DNA of 64,000 nucleotides from Atherix ibis. Lineage: Eukaryota; Arthropoda; Insecta; Diptera; Athericidae. The stretch is from contig OY282609.1 in assembly GCA_958298945.1 (NCBI GenBank), positions 42,918,954 to 42,982,953 on the forward strand. Reading direction: 5' to 3'. The position numbers were made by a program, and so were the translations under genes. Numbering within the stretch: position 1 is the first letter of the stretch; each line of letters opens with the position of its first letter. Below the pieces are notes generated by a model, which was given only the letters and a program-made list of their open reading frames with translations, was not told the DNA's origin and made no database searches. Positions 1 through 10,925 of this stretch are shown here, piece after piece.

Positions 1-438
1 AGTGGTATTTTTCAAAAGGAATATTCAGTGGTATTTTTCAACAGGAATAATCAGTGGTATTTTTTAAGAGAAATATTCAGTGGTATTTTTCAAGAGGAAT
101 ATTCAGTGGTATATTTCAAGAGGAATATTCAATGGTATTTTTCAAGAGGAATATTCAGGGGTATTTTTAAAGAGGAATATTCAGTGGTATTTTGCAAGTG
201 GAATATTCAGTGGTATTTTTCAAGACAAATATTCAGTGGTGTTTTACAAGATTAATATTCCTTGGTATTTTTCAAGAAGAATATTTAGTGGTATTTTTCA
301 AGAGGAATATTCAGCGTTATTTTTCAAGAGAAATATTGAGTGGTATTTTTCAAGATGAATATTCAGTGGTATTTTTCAAGATGAATATTCAGTGGTATTT
401 TTCAAGAGGAATATTCAGTGGTATTTTTCAAGAGGAAT

Positions 439-464
439 ATTCAGTGGTATTTTTCAAGAGGAAT
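439..464 (+). repeat. reference copy of the canonical monomer
   Basis: This is one exact copy of the commonest monomer form and serves as the reference for the variants named elsewhere. It contains one T5 tract, CAAGAGG, and, across the join with the next unit at 461-468, the perfect palindrome GAATATTC. The palindrome includes an SspI site (AATATT), so SspI should cut most monomers. Variants GGATTATTC, AACATTC, AATATGC and AATAATC lose the site. The centres of ATTTTT and AATATT lie exactly 13 bp apart, so AT tracts alternate every 13 bp along the array. Confidence 0.95.
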
Positions 465-828
465 ATTCAGTGGTATTTTTCAAGAGGAATATTCAATGGT
501 ATTTTTCAAGAGGAATATTAAGTGGTATTTTTCAAGAAGAATATTCAGTGGTATTTTTCAAGAGGAATATTCAGTGGTATTTTTCAAGACGAATATTCAG
601 AAGTATTTTTAAAGAGGAATATGCAGTGGTATTTTTCAAGAAGAATTTCAGTGGTTGTTTTCATGAGGAATATTCAGTGGTATTTTTCAAGTGGAATATT
701 CAGTGGTATTTTTTAAGACGAATATTCAGTGGTGTTTTACAAGATTAATATTCCTTGGTATTTTTCAAGAAGAATATTTAGTGGTTTTTTTCAAAAGGAA
801 TATTCAGTGGTATTTTTCAACAGGAATA

Positions 829-1833
829 ATCAGTGGTATTTTTCAAGAGAAATATTCAGTGGTATTTTTCAAGAGGAATATTCAGTGGTATTTTTCAAGA
901 GGAATATTCAATGGTATTTTTCAAGAGGAATATTAAGTGGTATTTTTCAAGAAGAATATTCAGTAGTATTTTTCAAGAGGAATATTCAGTGGTATTTTTC
1001 AAGACGAATATTCAGAAGCATTTTTAAAGAGGATTATTCAGTGGTATTTTTCAAGAGGATTATTCAGTGGTATTTTTCAAGAGGAATATTCAGTGGTATT
1101 TTTCAAGAGGAATATTAAGTGGTATTTTTCCAGAGGAATATTTAATTGTATTTTTCAAAAGGAATATTCAGTGGTATTTTTCAAGAGGAATATTCAGCGT
1201 TATTTTTCAAGAGAAATATTGGGTGATATATTCCAAGATGAATATTCAGTGGTATTTTTCAAGATGAATATTCAGTGCTATTTTTCAAGAGGAATATTCA
1301 GTGGTATTTTTCAAGAGGAATATTCAGTGTTATTTTTCAAGAGGAATATTCAGTGGTATTTTTCTAGAGGAATATTCAGTAGTATTTTTCAGGAGGAATA
1401 TTCAGTGGTATTTTTCAAGAGGAATATTCAGTGGTATTTTTCAAGATGAATATTCGGTGGTATTTTTAAAGAGGATTATTCAGTAGTAATTTTTAAGAGT
1501 ATTATTCAGTGGTATTTTTCAAGATGAATATTCAGTGGTATTTTTCAAGAGGAATATTAAGTGGTATTTTTTAAGAAGAATATTTAATGGTATTTTTCAA
1601 AAGGAATATTCAGTGGTATTTTTTAAGAGGAATATGCAAAGGTATTTTTCAAGATGAATATTCAATGTTATTTTTCATGAGAAATATTGGGTGATATTTT
1701 TGAAGAGGAATATTCATTGTTATTTTTCAAGAGGAATATGCAGTGGTATTTTTCAAGAAGAATTTCACTGGTAGTTTTCATGAGGAATATTCAGTGGTAT
1801 TTTTCAAGTGGAATATTCAGTGGTATTTTTCAA
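829..1833 (+). repeat. 67-monomer HOR block, copy 1
   Basis: This block of about 1.0 kb reappears at 2569-3573 with a fixed offset of 1740 bp, which is 67 monomers less 2 bp; the 2 bp are accounted for by the 25-bp monomers at 1760 and 2539. By eye the two copies differ at about eight positions. Both contain an unusual monomer in which the T tract is followed by CCAGAGG, and a GGGTGATATATTCC unit. To the left of 829 the two contexts differ (AACAGGAATAATC here, CATGAGGAATATTC there), which marks the duplication edge. Confidence 0.85.
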
Positions 1834-2568
1834 GACGAATATTCAGTGGTGTTTTACAAGATTAATATTCCTTGGTATTTTTCAAGAAGAATATTTAGTG
1901 GTATTTTTCAAAAGGAATATTCAGTGGTATTTTTCAACAGGAATAATCAGTGGTATTTTTCAAGAGAAATATTCAGTGGTATTTTTCAAGAGGAATATTC
2001 AGTGGTATATTTCAAGAGGAATATTCAATGGTATTTTTCAAGAGGAATATTCAGGGGTATTTTTAAAGAGGATAATTCAGTGGTATTTTTCAAGTGGAAT
2101 ATTCAGTGGTATTTTTCAAGACGAATATTCAGTGGTGTTTTACAAGATTAATATTCCTTGGTATTTTTCAAGAAGAATATTTAGTGGTATTTTTGAAGAG
2201 GAATATTCAGCGTTATTTTTCAAGAGAAATATTGAGTGGTATTTTTCAAGATGAATATTCAGTGGTATTTTTCAAGATGAATATTCAGTGGTATTTTTCA
2301 AGAGGAATATTCAGTGGTATTTTTCAAGAGGAATATTCAGTGGTATTTTTCAAGAGGAATATTCAGTGGTATTTTTCAAGAGGAATATTCAATGGTATTT
2401 TTCAAGAGGAATATTAAGTGATATTTTTCAAGAAGAATATTCAGTGGTATTTTTCAAGAGGAATATTCAGTGGTATTTTTCAAGACGAATATTCAGAAGT
2501 ATTTTTAAAGAGGAATATGCAGTGGTATTTTTCAAGAAGAATTTCAGTGGTTGTTTTCATGAGGAATA

Positions 2569-3573
2569 TTCAGTGGTATTTTTCAAGAGAAATATTCAGT
2601 GGTATTTTTCAAGAGGAATATTCAGTGGTATTTTTCAAGAGGAATATTCAATGGTATTTTTCAAGAGGAATATTAAGTGGTATTTTTCAAGAAGAATATT
2701 CAGTGGTATTTTTCAAGAGGAATATTCAGTGGTATTTTTCAAGACGAATATTCAGAAGCATTTTTAAAAAGGATTATTCAGTGGTATTTTTCAAGAGGAT
2801 TATTCAGTGGTATTTTTCAAGAGGAATATTCAGTGGTATTTTTCAAGAGGAATATTAAGTGGTATTTTTCCAGAGGAATATTTAATTGTATTTTTCAAAA
2901 GGAATATTCAGTGGTATTTTTCAAGAGGAATATTCAGCGTTATTTTTCAAGACAAATATTGGGTGATATATTCCAAGATGAATATTCAGTGGTATTTTTC
3001 AAGATGAATATTCAGTGCTATTTTTCAAGAGGAATATTCAGTGGTATTTTTCAAGAGGAATATTCAGTGTTATTTTTCAAGAGGAATATTCAGTGGTATT
3101 TTTCTAGAGGAATATTCAGTAGTATTTTTCAAGAGGAATATTCAGTGGTATTTTTCAAGAGGAATATTCAGTGGTATTTTTCAAGATAAATATTCGGTGG
3201 TATTTTTAAAGAGGATTATTCAGTAGTAATTTTTAAGAGTATTATTCAGTGGTATTTTTCAAGATGAATATTCAGTGGTATTTTTCAAGAGGAATATTAA
3301 GTGGTATTTTTTAAGAGGAATATTTAATGGTATTTTTCAAAAGGAATATTCAGTGGTATTTTTTAAGAGGAATATGCAAAGGTATTTTTCAAGATGAATA
3401 TTCAATGTTATTTTTCATGAGAAATATTGGGTGATATTTTTGAAGAGGAATATTCAGTGTTATTTTTCAAGAGGAATATGCAGTGGTATTTTTCAAGAAG
3501 AATTTCAGTGGTAGTTTTCATGAGGAATATTCAGTGGTATTTTTCAAGTGGAATATTCAGTGGTATTTTTCAA
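2569..3573 (+). repeat. 67-monomer HOR block, copy 2
   Basis: Second copy of the 829-1833 block at +1740 bp. The copies part company near 3573, where this one reads CAAGAGAAAT and the first reads CAAGACGAAT. Copy-specific changes include AAAAAGG near 2767 and CAAGATAAAT near 3183. Confidence 0.85.
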
Positions 3574-4109
3574 GAGAAATATTCAGTGGTATTTTTCAAG
3601 AGGAATATTCAGTGGTATATTTCAAGAGGAATATTCAATGGTATTTTTCAAGATGAATATTCAGTGGTATTTTGCAAGAGGAATATTCAGTGGTATTTTT
3701 CAAGAGGAATATTCAGTGGTATTTTTCAAGAGGAATATTCAGTGGTATTTTTCAAGAGGAATATTCAATGGTATTTTTCAAGAGGAATATTAAGTGGTAT
3801 TTTTCAAGAAGAATATTCAGTGGTATTTTTCAAGAGGAATATTCAGTGGTATTTTTCAAGACGAATATTCAGAAGTATTTTTAAAGAGGAATATGCAGTG
3901 GTATTTTTCAAGAAGAATTTCAGTGGTTGTTTTCATGAGGAATATTCAGTGGTATTTTTCAAGTGGAATATTCAGTGGTATTTTTCAAGATGAATATTCA
4001 GTGGTGTTTTACAAGATTAATATTCCTTGGTATTTTTCAAGAAGAATATTTAGTGGTATTTTTCAAAAGGAATATTCAGTGGTATTTTTCAACAGGAATA
4101 ATCAGTGGT

Positions 4110-4846
4110 ATTTTTCAAGACAAATATTCAAAAGCATTTTTAAAGAGGATTATTCAGTGGTATTTTTCAAGAGGATTATTCAGTGGTATTTTTCAAGAGG
4201 AATATTCAGTGGTATTTTTCAAGAGGAATATTAAGTGGTATTTTTCCAGAGGAATATTTAATTGTATTTTTCAAAAGGAATACTCAGTGGTATTTTTCAA
4301 GAGGAATATTCAGCGTTATTTTTCAAGAGAAATATTGGGTGATATATTCCAAGATGAATATTCAGTGGTATTTTTCAAGATGAATATTCTGTGCTATTTT
4401 TCAAGAGGAATATTCAGTGGCATTTTTCAAGAGGAATATTCAGTGTTATTTTTCAAGAGGAATATTCAGTGGTATTTTTCTAGAGGAATATTCAGTAGTA
4501 TTTTTCAAGAGGAATATTCAGTGGTATTTTTCAAGAGGAATATTCAGTGGTATTTTTCAAGATGAATATTCGGTGGTATTTTTAAAGAGGATTATTCAGT
4601 AGTAATTTTTAAGAGTATTATTCAGTGGTATTTTTCAAGATGAATATTCAGTGGTATTTTTCAAGAGGAATATTAAGTGGTATTTTTTAAGAGGAATATT
4701 TAATGGTATTTTTCAAAAGGAATATTCAGTGGTATTTTTTAAGAGGAATATGCAAAGGTATTTTTCAAGATGAATATTCAATGTTATTTTTCATGAGAAA
4801 TATTGGGTGATATTTTTGAAGAGGAATATTCAGTGTTATTTTTCAA
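4110..4846 (+). repeat. HOR block, partial copy 3
   Basis: Third, shorter copy of the same block, offset 1376 bp from copy 2 (53 monomers less 2 bp) and 3116 bp from copy 1 (120 monomers less 4 bp, matching the four 25-bp monomers between them). It lacks the first 280 or so bases of the block. It ends at a join into a different arrangement near 4846, where CAAGAGTAATATTC replaces the expected GAATATGC monomer. Confidence 0.8.
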
Positions 4847-5134
4847 GAGTAATATTCAGTGGTATTTTTCAAGACTAATAATCAGTGGTATCTTTCAAGT
4901 GGAATATTCAGTGGTATTTTTCAAGAGGAATATTCAGTGGTATTTTTGAAGGGGAATGTTCAGTGGTATTTTTCAAGAGTAATATTCAGTGGTATCTTTC
5001 AAGACGAATATTCAGTAGTATTTTTCAAAAGGATTATTCAGTAGTATTTTTCAAGTGGAATATTCAGTGGTATTTTGCAAGAGGAATATTCAGTGGTATT
5101 TTTCAAGAGGTATATTCAATAGTATTTTTCAAGT

Positions 5135-5300
5135 GGAATATTCAGTGGTATTTTTTAAGAGGAATATCCAGTGGTATTTTTCAAGAAGAATATTCAGTGG
5201 TATTTCTCAAGAAGATTATTCAGTTGTATTTTGCAAGAGGAATATTCAGTGGCATTTTTCAAGAGGAATAATCAATGGTATTTTTTAAAACCAATATTTA
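5135..5300 (+). repeat. 14-monomer duplication, left copy
   Basis: A stretch of about 165 bp containing GGAATATCCAG, GAAGATTATTCAGTTG and TTTTTTAAAACC is repeated 364 bp downstream (14 monomers) at 5499-5664. The two copies are nearly identical; the last monomer reads TTTAGTGG here and TTCAGTGG in the other. The GAAGATTATTCAGTTG marker then recurs through the rest of domain A. Confidence 0.8.
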
Positions 5301-5498
5301 GTGGTATTTTTCAAGAGGAATATTCAGTGGTATTTTTCAAGAGGAATATTCAATGGTATTTTTCAAGAGGAAAATGAAGTGGTATTTTTCAAAAAGAATA
5401 TTCAGTGGTATTTTTCAAGAGGAATATTCAGTGGTATTTTTCAAGACGAATATTCAGTGGTATTATTAAGGAGGAATATTCTGTGGTATTTTTCAAGA

Positions 5499-5664
5499 GG
5501 AATATTCAGTGGTATTTTTTAAGAGGAATATCCAGTGGAATTTTTCAAGAAGAATATTCAGTGGTATTTCTCAAGAAGATTATTCAGTTGTATTTTGCAA
5601 GAGGAATATTCAGTGGCATTTTTCAAGAGGAATAATCAATGGTATTTTTTAAAACCAATATTCA
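5499..5664 (+). repeat. 14-monomer duplication, right copy
   Basis: Partner of 5135-5300 at +364 bp. Related but diverged versions of the same 165-bp block occur around 6201-6365, 8022-8186 and 10490-10654. Confidence 0.8.
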
Positions 5665-6139
5665 GTGGTATTTTTCAACAGGAGTATTCGGTGGTATTTT
5701 TAAAGGGGATAATTAAAAAGTATTTTTCAAGAGGATTATTCAGTAATATTTTTTAAGAGGAATATTCAGCGTTATTTTACAAGAGAAATATTGAGTGGTA
5801 TTTTTCAAGATGAATATTCAGTGGTATTTTTCAAGATGAATATTCAGTGGTATTTTTCAAGAAGAATATTCTGTGGTATTTTTCAAGAGGAATATTCAGT
5901 GGTATTTTTCAAGAGGAATGTTCAGTGGTATTTTTCAAGAGGAATATTCAATGTTATTTTTCAAGAGGAAAATGAAATGGTATTTTTCAAGAAGAATATT
6001 CAGTGGTATTTTTCAAGAGGAATATTCAGTGGTATTTTTCAAGACGAATATTCAGTGGTATTTTTAAGGAGGAATATACAGTAGTATTTTTCAAGAAGAA
6101 TATTCAGTGGTAGTTTTCATGGGGAATATTCTGTGGTAT

Positions 6140-6636
6140 TTTTCAAGTGCAATATTCAGTGGTATTTTTCAAGAGGTATATTCAATAGTATTTTTGAAGT
6201 GGAATATTCAGTAGTATTTCTTAAGAGGAATATCCAGTGGTATTTTTCAAGAAGAATATTCAGTGGTATTTTTCAAGAAGATTATTCAGTTGTATTTTGG
6301 AAGAGGAATATTCAGTGGCATTTTTCAAGAAGTGTAATCAATGGTATTTTTTAAAACCAATATTCAGTGGTATTTTTCAACAGGAATATTCGGTGGTATT
6401 TGTAAAGAGGATTATTTAGTAGTATTTTTTAAGTGGATTATTCAGTAGTATTTTTTAAGAGGAACATTCAGTGGTATTTTTCAAGAGGAATATTAAATGG
6501 TATTTTTCAAGAGGAATATTCAGTGGTATTTTTCAAGAGGAATATACAGCGCTATTTTTCAAGAGAAATATTGAGTGGTATTTTTCAAGATGAATATTCA
6601 GTGGTATTTTTCAAGATGAATATTCAGTGGTATTTT
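6140..6636 (+). repeat. domain A shuffled block, copy 1 of 3
   Basis: This block of about 0.5 kb recurs at 7961-8457 (offset 1821) and 10429-10925 (offset 4289). All three run from CAAGAGGTATATTCAATAG through TTTTTTAAAACC, a GTATTTGTAAAGAGG monomer and GAGGAACATTC to a pair of CAAGATGAAT monomers. The offsets equal whole monomer counts once the off-length units between copies are allowed for. What follows each copy differs, so these are moved blocks rather than a regular tandem HOR. Confidence 0.75.
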
Positions 6637-7565
6637 TCAAGAGGAATATTCAGTGGTATTTTTCAAGAGGAATATTTAGTGGTATTTTTCAAGAGGAATA
6701 TTCAGTGGTATTTTTCAAGAGGAATATTCAATGGTATTTTTCAAGAATAATATTAAGTGGTATTTTTCAAGAAGAATATTCAGTGGTATTTTTCAAGAGG
6801 AATATTCAGTGGTATTTTTCAAGACGAATATTCAGAAGCATTTTTAAAGAGGAATATGCAGTGGTATTTTTCAAGAAGAATTTCAGTGGTTGTTTTCATG
6901 AGGAATATTCAGTGGTATTTTTCAAGTGGAATGTTCAGTGGTATTTTTCAAGACGAATATTCAGTGGTGGTTTACAAGATTAATATTCCTTGGTATTTTT
7001 CAAGAAGAATATTTAGTGGTATTTTTCAAAAGGAATATTCAGTGGTATTTTTCAAGAGAAATATTCAGAGGTATTTTTCAAGAGGAATATTCAGTGGTAT
7101 ATTTCAAGAGGAATATTCAATGGTATTTTTCAAGAGGAATATTCAGGGGTATTTTTAAAGAGGAATATTCAGTGTTATTTTTCAAGACGTATATTCAGTG
7201 GTATTTTTCGAGAGGAATATTCAATTGTATTTTTCAAGAGGAATATTCAGTGGTATTTTTCAAGAGAAATATTCAGTGGTATTTTTCAAGAGGAATATTC
7301 AGTGGTATTTTTCAAGATAAATATTCAGTGATATTTTTAAAGAGGTATATTCAGTGTTATTTCTTAAGAGGAATATTCAGTGGTATTTTTCAAGAAGAAT
7401 AATGAGTGGTATTTCTCAAGAAGATTATTCAGTTGTATTTTTCAAGAGGAATATTCAGTGGTATTTTTCAAGAGGAATAATCAGTGGTATTTTTTAAAAG
7501 CAATATTCAGTGGTATTTTTCAGAAGGAATATTCAGTGGTATTTTTCAAGTGGAATATTCAGTGG

Positions 7566-7574
7566 TTTTTTTTT
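7566..7574 (+). other. 28-bp monomer with a T9 run
   Basis: The usual seven bases TATTTTT are replaced here by nine T, a net gain of 2 bp, just before a CAGAAGG monomer. I see no second copy, so it looks like a private slippage event. It restores part of the phase lost by the 25-bp monomers upstream. Confidence 0.85.
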
Positions 7575-7960
7575 CAGAAGGAATATTCAGTGGTATTTTT
7601 CAAGAGGAATATTCAGTGGTATTTTTCAAGAGGATTATTCAATGGTATTTTTTAAGGGGAATATTTAGTTGTAGTTTTTAAGAGGAATATTCAAAGGTAT
7701 TTTTCAAGAGGAATATGCAGTGTTATTTTTCAAGAGGAATATTCAGTGGTATTTTTCTAGAGGAATATTCAGTAGTATTTTTCAAGAGGAATATTCAGTG
7801 GTATTTTTCAAGAGGAATATGCAGTGGTATTTTTCAAGAGGAATATTTGGAGACATTTTTAAAGAGGATTATTCAGTGGTATTTTTCAAGAGGATTATTC
7901 AGTGGTATTTTTCAAGCCGAATATTCAGTGGTATTTTTAAGGAGGAATATGCAGTAGTAG

Positions 7961-8457
7961 TTTTCAAGTGGAATATTCAGTGGTATTTTTCAAGAGGTAT
8001 ATTCAATAGTATTTTTGAAGTGGAATATTCAGTAGTATTTCTTAAGAGGAATATTCAGTGGTATTTTTCAAGAAGAATATTCAGTGGTATTTTTCAAGAA
8101 GATTATTCAGTTGTATTTTGGAAGAGGAATATTCAGTGGCATTTTTCAAGAGGAATAATCAATGGTATTTTTTAAAACCAATATTCAGTGGTATTTTTCA
8201 ACAGGAATATTCGGTGGTATTTGTAAAGAGGATTATTTAGTAGTATTTTTTAAGTGGATTATTCAGTGATATTTTTTAAGAGGAACATTCAGTGGTATTT
8301 TTCAAGAGGAATATAAAGTGGTATTTTTCAAGAGGAATATTCAGTGGTATTTTTCAAGAGTAATATTCAGCGTTATTTTTCAAGAGAAATATTGAGTGGT
8401 ATTTTTCAAGATGAATATTCAGTGGTATTTTTCAAGATGAATATTCAGTGGTATTTT
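7961..8457 (+). repeat. domain A shuffled block, copy 2 of 3
   Basis: Second copy of the 6140-6636 block. It is followed at 8458 by a GAATATGCAG monomer and the GAATTTC unit, unlike copy 1, which continues into canonical monomers. Confidence 0.75.
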
Positions 8458-9318
8458 TCAAGAGGAATATGCAGTGGTATTTTTCAAGAAGAATTTCAGT
8501 GGTAGTTTTCATGAGGAATATTCAGTGGTATTTTTCAAGTGGAATATTCAGTGGTATTTTTCAAGACGAATATTCAGTGGTGTTTTACAAGATTAATATT
8601 CCTTGGTATTTTTCAAGAAGAATATTTAGTGGTATTTTTCAAAAGGAATATTCAGTGGTAGTTTTCAACAGGAATAATCAGTGGTATTTTTCAAGAGAAA
8701 TATTCAGTGGTATTTTTCAAGAGGAATATTCAGTGGTATATTTCAAGAGGAATATTCAATAGTATTTTTCAAGAGGAATATTCAGGGGTATTTTTAAAGA
8801 GGAATATTCAGTGGTATTTTTCAAGTGGAATATTCAGTGGTATTTTTCAAGACGAATATTCAGTGGTGTTTTACAAGATTAATATTCCTAGGTATTTTTC
8901 AAGAAGAATATTTAGTGTTATTTTTCAAGAGGAATATTCAGCGTTATTTTTCAAGAGAAATATTGAGTGGTATTTTTCAAGATGAATATTCAGTGGTATT
9001 TTTCAAGATGAATATTCAGTGGTATTTTTCAGGAGGAATATTCAGTGGTATTTTTCAAGAGGAATATTCAGTGGTATTTTTCAAGAAGAATATTCAGTGG
9101 TATTTTTCAAGAGGAATATTCAATGGTATTTTTCAAGAGGAATATTAAGTGGTATTTTTCAAGAAGAATATTCAGTGGTATTTTCCAAGAGGAATATTCA
9201 GTGGTATTTTTCAAGACGAATATTCAGAAGTATTTTTAAAGAGGAATATGCAGTGGTATTTTTCAAGAAGAATTTCAGTGGTTGTTTTCATGAGGAATAT
9301 TCAGTGGTATTTTTCAAG
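8445..9318 (+). repeat. long-range copy of 1714-2587
   Basis: This 874-bp stretch matches 1714-2587 at an offset of 6731 bp. That equals 259 monomers less 3 bp, exactly the net of the five 25-bp monomers and one 28-bp monomer lying between. Both copies contain two GAATTTC monomers 779 bp apart and two TTAATATTCC monomers (one mutated to TTCCTAGG near 8886). It is the clearest sign that domain A was built by block duplication over several kilobases. Confidence 0.75.
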
Positions 9319-10428
9319 TGGAATATTCAGTGGTATTTTTCAAGACGAATATTCAGTGGTGTTTTACAAGATTAATATTCCTTGGTATTTTTCAAGAAGA
9401 ATATTTAGTGGTATTTTTCAAAAGGAATATTCAGTGGTATTTTTCAACAGGAATAATCAGTGGTATTTTTCAAGAGAAATATTCAGTGGTATTTTTCAAG
9501 AGGAATATTCAGTGGTATATTTCAAGAGGAATATTCAATGGTATTTTTCAAGAGGAATATTCAGGGGTATTTTTAAAGAGGAATATTCAGTGTTATTTTT
9601 CAAGACGTATATTCAGTGGTATTTTTCGAGAGGAATATTCAATTGTATTTTTCAAGAGGAATATTCAGTGGTATTTTTCAAGAGAAATATTCAGTGGTAT
9701 TTTTCAAGAGGAATATTCAGTGGTATTTTTCTAGACGAATATTCAGTGGTATTTTTCAAGAGGAATATTCAGTGGTATTTTTCAAGAGGAATATTCAGTG
9801 ATATTTTTAAAGAGGTATATTCAGTGTTATTTCTTAAGAGGAATATTCAGTGGTATTTTTCAAGAAGAATATTCAGTGGTATTTCTCAAGAAGATTATTC
9901 AGTTGTATTTTTCAAGAGGAATATTCAGTGGTATTTTTCAAGAGGAATAATCAGTGGTATTTTTTAAAAGCAATATTCAATGGTATTTTTCAAGAGGAAT
10001 ATTCAGTAGTATTTTTCAAGTGGAATTTTCAGTGGTATTTTTCAGAAGGAATATTCAGTGGAATTTTTCAAGTGGATTATTCAATGGTATTTTTTAAGGG
10101 GAATATTTAGTTGTCTTTTTTAAGAGGAATATTCAAAGGTATTTTTCAAGAGGAATATGCAGTGTTATTTTTCAAGAGGAATATTCAGTGGTATTTTTCT
10201 AGAGGAATATTCAGTAGTATTTTTCAAGAGGAATATTCAGTGGTATTTTTCAAGAGGAATATGCAATGGTATTTTTCGAGAATAATATTTGGAGGCATTT
10301 TTAAAGAGGATTATTCAGTGGTATTTTTCAAGACGAATATTCAGTGGTATTTTTAAGGAGGAATATGCAGTAGTATTTTTCAAGAAGAATATTCAGTGGT
10401 AGCTTTCATGGGGAATATTCAGTGGTAT

Positions 10429-10925
10429 TTTTCAAGTGGAATATTCAGTGGTATTTTTCAAGAGGTATATTCAATAGTATTTTTGAAGTGGAATATTCAG
10501 TAGTATTTCTTAAGAGGAATATTCAGTGGTATTTTTCAAGAAGAATATTCAGTGGTATTTTTGAAGAAGATTATTCAGTTGTATTTTGGAAGAGAAATAT
10601 TCAGTTGCATTTTTCAAGAGGAATAATCAATGGTATTTTTTAAAACCAATATTCAGTGGTATTTTTCAACAGGAATATTCGGTGGTATTTGTAAAGAGGA
10701 TTATTTAGTAGTATTTTTTAAGTGGATTATTCAGTGATATTTTTTAAGAGGAACATTCAGTGGTATTTTTCAAGAGGAATATTAAGTGGTATTTTTCAAG
10801 ACGAATATTCAGTGGTATTTTTCAAGAGGAATATTCAGCGTTATTTTTCAAGAGAAATATTGAGTGGTATTTTTCAAGATGAATATTCAGTGGTATTTTT
10901 CAAGATGAATATTCAGTGGTATTTT
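10429..10925 (+). repeat. domain A shuffled block, copy 3 of 3
   Basis: Third copy of the 6140-6636 block. It ends at a CATGAGG monomer near 10928 and switches into the AACAGGAATAATC block. A copy-specific change is TTGAAGAAG near 10561. Confidence 0.75.

Larger units (their letters stand above)
643..9275 (+). repeat. eight 25-bp GAATTTC monomers
   Basis: Eight monomers carry GAATTTC instead of GAATATTC, a 1-bp loss. The G of GAATTTC lies at 643, 1760, 2539, 3500, 3915, 6878, 8491 and 9270. Each is followed by a monomer reading GTTGTTTTCATGAGG or GTAGTTTTCATGAGG. The spacings (1117, 779, 961, 415, 2963, 1613, 779) are whole numbers of monomers less 1 bp, except the sixth, which spans the +2 unit at 7566. 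I see none after 9.3 kb. The constant context means all eight descend from one founder. Confidence 0.88.

Noticed and set aside
439..464. Splice-like signals in each unit (TTTTTCAG variants, GGTATT)
   Set aside because: They follow from the T-rich monomer and recur everywhere; there is no exon-like sequence between them.
439..464. STAT-type site from TTC and GAA in TTCAAGAGGAA
   Set aside because: The gap between TTC and GAA is five bases, while STAT sites have two to four.
9149..9967. Longest forward open frame (272 codons), and others at 62405-63211 and 61134-61913, as protein genes
   Set aside because: They consist only of the stop-free repeat, start at chance ATG variants (CAATGG, AAGATG) and end at conserved variant stops. 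Overlapping frames are equally open and read the same cycle. No ribosome-binding or promoter context and no non-repeat domain is present.
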